DNA of 18,069 nt from CAZEJK01 sp964512045 (lineage in GTDB: Bacteria; Acidobacteriota; Thermoanaerobaculia; Thermoanaerobaculales; Sulfomarinibacteraceae), in assembly GCA_964512045.1 (NCBI GenBank), contig CAZEJK010000096.1, positions 1 to 18,069 on the forward strand. The letters run 5' to 3'. Of this stretch, positions 1 to 6,899 are shown piece by piece. Below the pieces are notes generated by a model, which searched no databases, was not told the DNA's origin, and worked only from the letters and a program-made list of their open reading frames with translations. Position 1 is the stretch's first letter. Each line of letters starts with the position of its first letter. Made by a program: the position numbers and the translations under genes.

Positions 1-492
1 GGCATTGCGGTCTATGGATACATGGAGCCAATCGAACGCAAGGCGTCTGTTCACGATGTGCTTGCACGGGTGAGCGAAGGGCGTGCGCAGCTTGACGTTG
101 ACATTTCCAGCAGTGGGAATGCCCACGTAAGAATGGACGGGAAGTTTGCGGTTTGGCGCCAGGGCACGGTCGAAGAGCGGGAACAGCTGGATTCTGACGA
201 CCCTGACTTCGCCGCCTTGGCTGTTCGCAGTGGAGAGCTTCCGGATACGCCTGTCTTGCCGGGAGCTCGGCGGACTGTCAAGGTTCCGGTCGGAATCCTG
301 GAACCAGGTCTTTACGTCGCCAGTCTGCGAGGACAGCTCGCCGATGTCGTGCTGGATCGTCGAGTGGAGTTCGAGGTGCCGGAGCATCGCGAAGCGCCGA
401 CTGGAATCGGGGAGCCGTCTGAGGACGCGCAGGAGGAGGGGACGGAGCCCTCGTCCGCTGAGCCGACTGGAGCTGACGGTCTCGAGAGATGA
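1..492 (+). CDS. C-terminal part of a putative periplasmic pilus-assembly chaperone (5' truncated by the window)
   Basis: The frame is open from base 1, so the gene starts upstream; the ATG at base 22 is probably internal. The visible part looks like the second, Ig-like domain of a chaperone-usher chaperone. It has an SSGNAHVRMDG strand resembling the conserved N-T-G-N-x-H-x-x-x-x-G segment, a PGARRTVKVPV segment, a PGLYVASLRG strand and a final EFEVPE strand. It ends in a hydrophilic Glu/Pro/Ser-rich tail of about 30 residues. The family would act in the periplasm, capping pilin subunits and delivering them to the usher. The stop codon overlaps the next gene's start (ATGA, 489-492), which implies translational coupling with the usher-like gene and supports a shared role. 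The family assignment is by pattern and context only; another secreted Ig-like protein is possible. Confidence 0.55.
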   Translation, partial: GIAVYGYMEPIERKASVHDVLARVSEGRAQLDVDISSSGNAHVRMDGKFAVWRQGTVEEREQLDSDDPDFAALAVRSGELPDTPVLPGARRTVKVPVGILEPGLYVASLRGQLADVVLDRRVEFEVPEHREAPTGIGEPSEDAQEEGTEPSSAEPTGADGLER

Positions 493-3182
493 TGGTGACG
501 AGTGGGGTTCCTCTCCCGGTAGACATTCCGGTCCGTGGGGATCGAGTCCGATTGATGCCCCCACATCGGCACGCGTCGAGGTGGCGGCGGAAGCTGATGG
601 TGTTGGTGACGCTCGTGCTTGCAGGGTCGGGCTTGCCAGCACAGGCTGCAGGCCTGCTGTCGGACCTGGCGACAGTTCAGGAGCAGCTGGCGCCACGGAG
701 TACCGGGCCTGACCTTCTTCTGGTCGGTGTGATCATCCGTGGGGAAGAGGTGGGGACGATGGAGCTCGTGCGCCAGCACGGCGATCTCCTGATCCCCGTT
801 CGAGAGTTCGTGGAGCTGAGTGGAGCTCGGCTCGAGGTCAGTGCGGAACGTGATGTCCGTGTAATCACGAGCCTGGGCGAGGTGAGCTTCCCGTCAGGCG
901 ACCTGCATCGCGCCGATGGCCGACTCTTCTTCACCGAAGCACAGCTTGAAGAGCGGCTCTCCACTCCTGTGACGTTCGACATGGAGGCGTTCGCACTGCG
1001 ACTGGGGGTGCCCTGGACTCCACTGATCGAGCGAGAGGAGAGACCGGAGCTGGAGGTCGATGTCACACCGCCAGCGGCCAGCCTGTCCGGTGTTCGGCTG
1101 GAAACACGCCACTCTGAGGGGAGTGGCGTCGATCTGACGCGTACGGAGGCAATTGCCGTAGGACGGCTGTTTGGTGGCCGATGGAGGACGCGCGCCCAGC
1201 ACCTGACGTCGCAAGAGGATCCTGTGTCGTTGGAGGAGTACGCGTGGGCCAGAGTCTACCGTCAGCACATCGTCCTGGCTGGGAGCTCGTACGCACAGGT
1301 CCATCCTTTGATTTCCGGTTTCGACCTGACGGGCGTTCAGGGCGCGTGGACGAACCGGCCGTCAGTCTTGTTCTCGAAAGACGTGGAGACCTACCGTCTA
1401 CAGCCGCGCCAGCTGCAGCCAGTGAGCACATTCCGCGGACCAGGTCCAGCCGGAGGCCTTGCCGAGCTCCAGGTCGACGGCCGCGTGGTGGAACGGCAGA
1501 TCATTCCGCTCAGTGGGGTCTGGGAGTTCATCGATGTCCCGGTGCCGAGCCAGCAGCTCTCCAACATCCAGGTGTTTGTGTACGACCGGACGCGTCCCGG
1601 GACGCCGGTGGAGGTCTATGACTACGACCGGAGTGCGTCGAGTCACATGCTGCCAGCGGGTATGGTGGTGCATCACGGTGGAGTCGGCCTTGACCGAAAC
1701 CCGCTGGAGTCCCCGTACAGTGCCGACGATGGTCACCTTGGAGGCTTCTACAGCTTCCGCAGTGGCCTGTCAGAGGACGTGACCTTCGAAGCTGGGGGAC
1801 AGTACGCCGGGGAGCGCGAGCACGTTCTGATGAGTCTCATCGCCCGGCCGATCCCGGAGCTGATTGTCTCGGCGGCCACGTCGCTGAGCTCAGGCTCGTT
1901 TGGGGGCGATCTGACCATCGAAGGCTACACAGGAGACTGGCGGTTGTTCGGACGTTCGCGCTGGATGGAAGAAGGCTTCGTGGCGCCCGGTAGCAGAGAG
2001 TCGAGAGATCAGTACGTGGAGCTGGGATGGCGTCCATCCCATCGACTCGACCTGTCGCTGGTGGGACGCTCGCGAGATACCGGTGCGAGCACCACGGAGT
2101 TTCTGCTCCCTGCCCTCTGGTGGAGCCCCGCCTCCGGGCTATCGGTACGGATCGAGCCGGACTCTGTCGGCGACTACCGGACCAATGTCCGCTGGAAGAT
2201 CGACCGATCCACCCGGTTCGATATTCTGGCACGAGAAAACAGTGAGTACCTGGCAGAGCTGAGCCGGGCGGTGGGTCCCGAGCTTCGTGTCATTGGGCGG
2301 TTGGAGGATGGTGAAAACCGATCAACCGCCGTTGCAGCAGATCTCGAGTGGCTGCCACGGCGTGGGCGTGGCACGACACGGATATCGGGAGGGGTCATCC
2401 TCTCCGACGGCTCGTGGGGCTACCGTGCACGGGGGCAGGCCCAGCTGGCTCCGGGGTTCTTGGTGACGTTCGATCTTCAGGAAGATCCCTCGCGCCCTGC
2501 CATAGATGAGGAGGTCTTTCGCAGTGCACTGGTCGGACTGAGCGTGGATCTGGCAGTCGCTGGCGGCCGGATCGTACCGGCGGAGTCACTGTCCGTGAGG
2601 ACGAGTCGTGGCGGGATCGCGGGCCGTGTGCACCTTGAGGCGAACCCGTCCGTCACCTTCGCCGGAGTCGGCGTCGGTTTGCGTTCTGGGCAGCTCGCGA
2701 CCACGGCCGCAGACGGTTCGTACTTTATCGGCAATGTAAGACCTGGTGTGTATCTGCTCGAGATGAAGGTCGAGAGCCTGCCGATCGAGCTGGTGCCCGT
2801 GAAACAGCGGTTGGTCGTCGAGGTGGCGGCTGGGGCTGTCAGTCGTGCTGACCTTGAGGTTGAGGTGCAGGTGGGTATTGCCGGGCGCATCACTGACCGG
2901 AAAGGTCAGAAGCTGGAGGACGTCCGCGTTGAGCTGATCGACGAGTCGGGCCAGGTGACGGGTTGGGCGGTGACCGATCAGTTCGGGCTGTACCGGATAG
3001 ATGGGCTCGGAGGCGGTGAGTATACGTTGCGGCTGGCAGAGGAGAGCCTGCCGTCTGGGGTTCACGAGAGCCCGGCGCGCACGGTGACCATCGTGGATGA
3101 GTTTCTGTTCGGACAGGACCTCGTAGTGCCAGTAGTCGTGAGTGGTGATGGCCCGGCATCTGATGAAGCGGGCCTCGATTGA
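489..3182 (+). CDS. Fimbrial usher-like outer-membrane protein with C-terminal carboxypeptidase-regulatory-like domains
   Basis: The protein has 897 residues. A basic stretch and a hydrophobic segment (about residues 30-52, ending LPAQA) form a Sec signal peptide; a later start at Met23 is equally possible. Residues about 72-175 resemble an usher N-terminal domain (VGTMELVRQHGDLLIPVREF). Residues about 315-370 hold the usher-like stretch FRGPGPAGGLAELQVDGRVV followed by PLSGVWEFIDVPVP. The middle is rich in alternating polar/apolar strands with aromatic residues, as in a beta-barrel. Residues 709-794 and 795-880 are two repeats that start G-I-A-G-R and contain the DGSYFI / FGLYRI and PGVYLLEM / GGEYTLRL patterns of carboxypeptidase-regulatory-like Ig domains. 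Ushers export and anchor pili in the outer membrane. The overlap with the chaperone-like gene supports this. No pilin gene is recognisable nearby. Confidence 0.75.
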   Translation: MMVTSGVPLPVDIPVRGDRVRLMPPHRHASRWRRKLMVLVTLVLAGSGLPAQAAGLLSDLATVQEQLAPRSTGPDLLLVGVIIRGEEVGTMELVRQHGDLLIPVREFVELSGARLEVSAERDVRVITSLGEVSFPSGDLHRADGRLFFTEAQLEERLSTPVTFDMEAFALRLGVPWTPLIEREERPELEVDVTPPAASLSGVRLETRHSEGSGVDLTRTEAIAVGRLFGGRWRTRAQHLTSQEDPVSLEEYAWARVYRQHIVLAGSSYAQVHPLISGFDLTGVQGAWTNRPSVLFSKDVETYRLQPRQLQPVSTFRGPGPAGGLAELQVDGRVVERQIIPLSGVWEFIDVPVPSQQLSNIQVFVYDRTRPGTPVEVYDYDRSASSHMLPAGMVVHHGGVGLDRNPLESPYSADDGHLGGFYSFRSGLSEDVTFEAGGQYAGEREHVLMSLIARPIPELIVSAATSLSSGSFGGDLTIEGYTGDWRLFGRSRWMEEGFVAPGSRESRDQYVELGWRPSHRLDLSLVGRSRDTGASTTEFLLPALWWSPASGLSVRIEPDSVGDYRTNVRWKIDRSTRFDILARENSEYLAELSRAVGPELRVIGRLEDGENRSTAVAADLEWLPRRGRGTTRISGGVILSDGSWGYRARGQAQLAPGFLVTFDLQEDPSRPAIDEEVFRSALVGLSVDLAVAGGRIVPAESLSVRTSRGGIAGRVHLEANPSVTFAGVGVGLRSGQLATTAADGSYFIGNVRPGVYLLEMKVESLPIELVPVKQRLVVEVAAGAVSRADLEVEVQVGIAGRITDRKGQKLEDVRVELIDESGQVTGWAVTDQFGLYRIDGLGGGEYTLRLAEESLPSGVHESPARTVTIVDEFLFGQDLVVPVVVSGDGPASDEAGLD

Positions 3183-3258
3183 CGATGCTACGGGCTCCAG
3201 TCGCGGTTCGTGGCAGTGGTCTTCGGCCTGCTGTTTGCCAGCGGCTTCTGAGGTCGGC

Positions 3259-3651
3259 CTAGAGTGCGTACGCCGTCACGACCGCACCGCTATCGTGCGG
3301 CGAATCCTGTGTGACGCCGTCGCTGTTGATGCGGAAGACTCCTTCGGGCAGCAGCAGAATCGAGTGGCTTTCGAGCTGGTTCAGAATCTCGCGGGTCTGA
3401 TCGGCGGAGTAGGATGATCGCAAGGCCTTACTGACCGTTGCTGAACCTTTGAGCAGCTGATGAGCGGCCTGAGTTTCGGAGCTGCTGCTATCGCTACTGG
3501 ACAGCAACTCCGCTGCAGCCGGGGTGAGGGTGATGCTCACCTGTGTGGTGCCAGAGGCCGCTTCGGCGGTTGGGCTCGCAAGGCACAGTGCAGCGGCCGC
3601 GACCAGCGCGACGATGAGGTGGCGTGCGGTGTGTGTGGTGCGGATCTTCAT
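3259..3651 (-). CDS. Small secreted protein of unknown function
   Basis: The protein has 130 residues from the chosen ATG at 3651. The start is set by a GGAGG at 3661-3657, five bases upstream; an ATG directly before it and a GTG at 3663 lie too close to this site. The N-terminus is a clear Sec signal peptide (basic MKIRTTHTARH, then a hydrophobic core, cleavage after PTAEA). The mature part of about 100 residues is Ser-rich (SSSDSSSS) with a short Ala/Leu-rich helical region and a final strand VVTAYAL. I do not recognise the family. It is convergent with the usher-like gene and divergent from the sigma-54 activator. It has a candidate sigma-54 promoter and IHF site upstream, so it may be a target of that activator. 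A pilin or other surface subunit is possible but unsupported by sequence. Confidence 0.75.
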   Translation of the reverse strand: MKIRTTHTARHLIVALVAAAALCLASPTAEAASGTTQVSITLTPAAAELLSSSDSSSSETQAAHQLLKGSATVSKALRSSYSADQTREILNQLESHSILLLPEGVFRINSDGVTQDSPHDSGAVVTAYAL

Positions 3652-3675
3652 CATGGCCTCCACCGCCTGTATGAG

Positions 3676-3690
3676 GCAACCGCTGTTCCA
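3676..3690 (-). promoter_or_regulatory. Candidate sigma-54 (-24/-12) promoter for the small secreted protein
   Basis: On the minus strand the sequence reads TGGAAC-N5-TTGC, with GG and GC separated by exactly 10 bases. The family consensus is TGGCACG-N4-TTGCW. Only the C in TGGCAC, the following G and the last W differ. Transcription would start near 3664, just ahead of the ribosome-binding site at 3663-3657, which gives a leader of about 13 nt. A gene for a sigma-54 activator is divergent from this promoter. Confidence 0.6.
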
Positions 3691-3719
3691 AGAGGTGGAG
3701 TTCTGTTGAAATCATTTGT

Positions 3720-3732
3720 AATCAATATTTTA
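3720..3732 (+). promoter_or_regulatory. Candidate IHF binding site
   Basis: AATCAATATTTTA matches the IHF consensus WATCAANNNNTTR at every fixed position. It lies in the only strongly AT-rich patch of this intergenic region (about 3709-3737). It sits about 56-68 bp upstream of the predicted sigma-54 start site, where IHF commonly bends DNA between activator and polymerase. Confidence 0.5.
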
Positions 3733-3765
3733 AATGCTGAGTCCCGTGCGTTGCTCGATCTCCTG

Positions 3766-3798
3766 TGTCGAAAGATCGGACGTCTGTCGGCGGTCGGA
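3766..3798 (+). promoter_or_regulatory. Possible upstream activator sites (direct repeat)
   Basis: TGTCG-N5-TCGGA (3766-3780) and TGTCG-N4-TCGGA (3785-3798) are two direct repeats 19 bp apart, with a weaker CGTCGGA at 3811. They lie about 100-135 bp upstream of the predicted sigma-54 start, the usual distance for enhancer sites. That they bind the divergent activator is inference. Confidence 0.25.
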
Positions 3799-3966
3799 GC
3801 TGCAGATGCGCGTCGGAGATCTTCAGAAGCGACTCAGATTCAGAGGTTTATCGATGTTTGGGCATGAATGTCCGATTATCGAACGTGCCGTCCGACGATC
3901 GTGGCTCCGGTGTCCGGTCCTCGGAGCTCAGCCAAGCGATCGACCGCGAGTCGGGCCCTGGAGCGC

Positions 3967-3972
3967 TACAAT
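3967..3972 (+). promoter_or_regulatory. Candidate -10 hexamer for a leaderless sigma-54 activator mRNA
   Basis: TACAAT lies 8 nt before the ATG at 3981, so transcription would begin at or next to the start codon. No Shine-Dalgarno is present before this ATG and no convincing -35 is visible. The next two genes have the same arrangement. Confidence 0.4.
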
Positions 3973-3980
3973 GGGCAGTG

Positions 3981-5345
3981 ATGGGTGACAGGTCACAGCC
4001 CGGACGGGTGCTGGTCGTGGAGGATGATCCGGAGGTCTCTGCGGCGATTGTGGAGACGTTGGACTCTGAAGGACATATCGCCTCTGCGGTGGACTCGGCC
4101 AGGGCGTTGCGACGTCACCTGGAGAAGCGGACTCCAGAGCTGATCCTGCTGGACCTCGGGCTCCCGGATGCAGATGGTCTCGATCTGCTCGAGGAAATTG
4201 GTCATCTGGACGAGCTGGTGGCGGTGGTCGTCATCACGGGAAGCACAGACGTCGCGACGGTGGTCCGATCGATGCAGCTCGGTGCGGACAACTTCCTCCC
4301 AAAGCCGGTTCAGATCGCCGACCTCCTCGATGCCGTGGATCGGGCGCTGGAACGGCACCGGTTCAAGCGGCACGCCATGGTGTACCGACATCGTGTCGGA
4401 TCGTCGAGATCCGACTCATTTCCGGGCTTGGTGGGGAGCTGCTCCGCAATCGACGAGGTTCGCAAGATGGCATCGCGCGTGGCCGCGACCGATTCGTCGG
4501 TGCTGATTCTTGGAGAGTCCGGAACGGGAAAAGGGATGCTGGCGCGCGGGATCCACAGGCTGTCGTCTCGCGCTTCCGGGCCGTTCGTGGTGGTAAACTG
4601 TGCTTCGATCCAACCGCAGCTTCTTGAGTCGGAGCTGTTTGGACATGAGAAGGGGGCGTTCACCGGGGCGACCGACCGGAAGCCAGGGCTGCTCGAGGTG
4701 GCAGACGGCGGTACGGTGTTCCTGGATGAGGTGTCCGAGATGGACCTGCAGGCTCAAAGCAAGCTGCTGACTGCAGTGGAGGAGCGAGCGTTTCGCCGTG
4801 TTGGAGGCGTGCGACAGATCGAGGTGAACGTCAGGCTTCTCGCTGCGACGCACCGCGACCTCGAGCAGCGCGTCCGCGAGGGGGAGTTTCGCGAGGACCT
4901 CTTCTACCGTCTGAACGTCTTTCAGCTCACGATGCCAGCTCTTCGAGAGCGTGGTGACGATCTGCTGGAGCTGGTCTATCACTTCATCCGAGAGCTCAAC
5001 CCGGTTCTCGGGCGATCGGTTCAGACGATCTCACCGGACGCTGCGCGCGCGTTGCGGGGCTCGCAGTGGCCCGGAAACGTTCGAGAGCTGCGCAACGTCA
5101 TCGAGCGGGCGATGATCCTGGCGTCTGGGGACACGCTCGAGGTGGAGCACCTCCCGGAGAACCTGGTCAAAGAGGCTCCCGCGACCTCCGATGGTCTGGA
5201 GTCGCTGTCAGAGGTGGAAGCTCGCCACATCCGGAAGGTGCTTTCCCGCCGCGACCTGACCGTGCAGCAGGCGGCAAGCGTCCTGGGGATCTCTCGATCG
5301 ACGTTGTACTTGAAGATGAAGCAGTACGAGATCGAACGCACGTAG
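3981..5345 (+). CDS. NtrC-family sigma-54-dependent response regulator
   Basis: The protein has 454 residues from ATG 3981. Residues 9-125 are a receiver domain with acidic pair Asp15/Asp16, phosphoacceptor Asp58 (LILLDLGLP), Thr86 and Lys108. The AAA+ domain (about 145-385) has Walker A GESGTGKG at 178-185, the sigma-54 contact loop GAFTGA at 225-230, Walker B GGTVFLDE and an arginine-finger region FREDLFYRLN. Residues about 412-452 are a Fis-type helix-turn-helix (VQQAASVLGISRSTLY). Phosphorylated proteins of this type hydrolyse ATP to open sigma-54 promoters. The frame stays open upstream to 3765, but the added 72 residues have no domain character, so I start just before the receiver. It is followed by a solute-binding protein and a histidine kinase and is divergent from a sigma-54-type promoter. 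Its targets are inferred only. Confidence 0.95.
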   Translation: MGDRSQPGRVLVVEDDPEVSAAIVETLDSEGHIASAVDSARALRRHLEKRTPELILLDLGLPDADGLDLLEEIGHLDELVAVVVITGSTDVATVVRSMQLGADNFLPKPVQIADLLDAVDRALERHRFKRHAMVYRHRVGSSRSDSFPGLVGSCSAIDEVRKMASRVAATDSSVLILGESGTGKGMLARGIHRLSSRASGPFVVVNCASIQPQLLESELFGHEKGAFTGATDRKPGLLEVADGGTVFLDEVSEMDLQAQSKLLTAVEERAFRRVGGVRQIEVNVRLLAATHRDLEQRVREGEFREDLFYRLNVFQLTMPALRERGDDLLELVYHFIRELNPVLGRSVQTISPDAARALRGSQWPGNVRELRNVIERAMILASGDTLEVEHLPENLVKEAPATSDGLESLSEVEARHIRKVLSRRDLTVQQAASVLGISRSTLYLKMKQYEIERT

Positions 5346-5355
5346 TCGGCCACGG

Positions 5356-5361
5356 TATGAT
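5356..5361 (+). promoter_or_regulatory. Candidate -10 hexamer for a leaderless solute-binding protein mRNA
   Basis: TATGAT lies 8 nt before the ATG at 5370, in the 24-nt gap after the activator gene. There is no Shine-Dalgarno. A weak -35 (TCGAAC, 5332-5337, 18-nt spacer) lies inside the end of the activator gene. Confidence 0.4.
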
Positions 5362-5369
5362 TGTGGTCG

Positions 5370-6890
5370 ATGTCCCGGGGAAGGCGAACGCGATGTGCTC
5401 GGACCTTCGCTGCCCGGTTCGCGATGCTGCTGATCGTGACGCTGGTGGCCCTGGTGGAAGCTGCGTGCCACAGGGCGAGCGGCTCGCGCGAGGTGCGGCT
5501 TGCCTATCATCATCCGATGGTGACCCTGGATCCGCACGGGCACAACGACGCAGTGACCGGAGCGGTCCTGTCCTCGGTGTACGAGGGACTGGTGCGGACG
5601 GTCCCCGGCAAGCCGGTGCAGCCGGGGCTGGCCGAGTCGTGGGAGCGGCTGGATCCTCGAACCTGGCGACTCACGCTTCGCCACGGCGTGCTGTTTCATG
5701 ATGGACGACCGCTGACGGCGGAGGATGTCGAGGCGTCCCTGGAACGAGCGCGGTTCGACCTCGGGTTGCCGCTGGCGAGCTACCTGGAGATGATCGAGTC
5801 CGTGGACATCGTGCCGGAGCGCGCGGATCAGGTCGAGATCCGGCTGACCGCACCTTCGCCGGTCGTGCTCGAGAGGCTGGCCATGGTCGCCATAGCTCCG
5901 CAGCTGGCGGATCTCTCGCGACCGCTAGGTACCGGTCCGTATCGCTGGACCTCGGGTCGTGAGCGAGGCCCGGTCGAGCTCGAGCGGTTTGCCGACTACT
6001 GGGGCGAGCAACCAGCCATCGACCGCGTGCGCGTGGTGTTTCTCGAGACGGTTGACGAGCAGGTGGCGGCGCTGGCCGAACGGAGCATCGATGTCCTCTC
6101 TGGCCCGCGGCCCGCGGTGCTGGAGGCGGGAGCCCCACGCGGTTGGCGAGAGATCGAGATTCCTGCCATGGGGACGGTAGTGTTGGGGCTCAACGTCGAG
6201 GCAGCACCGCTCAGCGACCCCAGAGTTCGTCGCGCCATTGACCTCGCGATCGACCGCAGGGCCCTGGTTCAGGCTCTGTTCCCTCGGCGTGGTGGTCAGG
6301 CTGCGGAGAAGATGCTGCCGGTTGGCGTTGCTGGTAGGGCAGAGTCGAATCCGGTGGCGGCCGCCGACGCCCAGCGGGCACGAGAGCTGCTGGAGGCAGC
6401 CGGCGTGGCGCCCGGTACAGTGCTGGACCTGCAGTGCGCAGAGGTCCACCGCAAGGTTGTTGCGCCGTTGGTCGAGGCACTTGCCTCGATCGGTCTGAAG
6501 CTCCGCCCCGAGCTGTTTGGTTATGAAGGCTCATACCGACGGTTCACCGAGGCGCAGAGCGAGCTGTTCGTGTTCGGCTGGAGCTTTCGCAGCGGGGACC
6601 CGGCGGCATTCCTGGTCGGGCTCGTGCACTCACGGGATCTGACCCGGCGACTGGGGTTGCTGAACGGCACGGGCTACAGTAACCCACAGGTGGACAGAGC
6701 GATCGAGGCGATCGGCTGGGCCGAGAGTGGACAACGTGACCGCTTGGTGGCAGAGGTGCTCAACACGGTGGCGGCCGACCGTCCCTACCTTCCGCTGTAC
6801 CACCAGGTGCGACTCGCGCTGGTCCGGGAACCGTTCGAGGTCGCGGTTCGCTCCGGAACCTGGATCCTCGCTCAGGAGATCACCAGGTAG
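5370..6890 (+). CDS. Family-5 (DppA/OppA-type) periplasmic solute-binding protein
   Basis: The protein has 506 residues from ATG 5370, the usual length for the family; a TTG at 5361 would add three residues. An Arg-rich N-terminus and hydrophobic segment lead to ALVEAAC (Cys33). This may be a lipoprotein site, but Glu at -3 is atypical. Family features include LDPHGHNDAVTGAVLSSVYE, the PGLAESWE and TWRLTLRHGVLFHDGRPLTA segment, LGTGPYRW, and the later DPRVRRAIDLAIDRRALV stretch. This family binds oligopeptides, dipeptides, nickel or similar ligands and delivers them to an ABC permease. No permease or ATPase gene is in the window. It lies between a response regulator and a sensor kinase, so a role as ligand-binding co-sensor is likely. 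The ligand cannot be read from the sequence. Confidence 0.9.
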   Translation: MSRGRRTRCARTFAARFAMLLIVTLVALVEAACHRASGSREVRLAYHHPMVTLDPHGHNDAVTGAVLSSVYEGLVRTVPGKPVQPGLAESWERLDPRTWRLTLRHGVLFHDGRPLTAEDVEASLERARFDLGLPLASYLEMIESVDIVPERADQVEIRLTAPSPVVLERLAMVAIAPQLADLSRPLGTGPYRWTSGRERGPVELERFADYWGEQPAIDRVRVVFLETVDEQVAALAERSIDVLSGPRPAVLEAGAPRGWREIEIPAMGTVVLGLNVEAAPLSDPRVRRAIDLAIDRRALVQALFPRRGGQAAEKMLPVGVAGRAESNPVAAADAQRARELLEAAGVAPGTVLDLQCAEVHRKVVAPLVEALASIGLKLRPELFGYEGSYRRFTEAQSELFVFGWSFRSGDPAAFLVGLVHSRDLTRRLGLLNGTGYSNPQVDRAIEAIGWAESGQRDRLVAEVLNTVAADRPYLPLYHQVRLALVREPFEVAVRSGTWILAQEITR

Positions 6891-6893
6891 AAT
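6888..6893 (+). promoter_or_regulatory. Candidate -10 hexamer for a leaderless sensor kinase mRNA
   Basis: TAGAAT begins with the stop codon (TAG) of the solute-binding protein and lies 6 nt before the GTG start at 6900. No Shine-Dalgarno and no clear -35 are visible. This is the third case in this gene row. Confidence 0.35.
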
Positions 6894-6899
6894 CGTCAG

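Noticed and set aside
3765..3980. A 72-residue N-terminal extension of the sigma-54 activator
   Set aside because: The extension has no domain character, contains the possible enhancer repeats and ends at a -10-like hexamer. The receiver domain starts right after ATG 3981.
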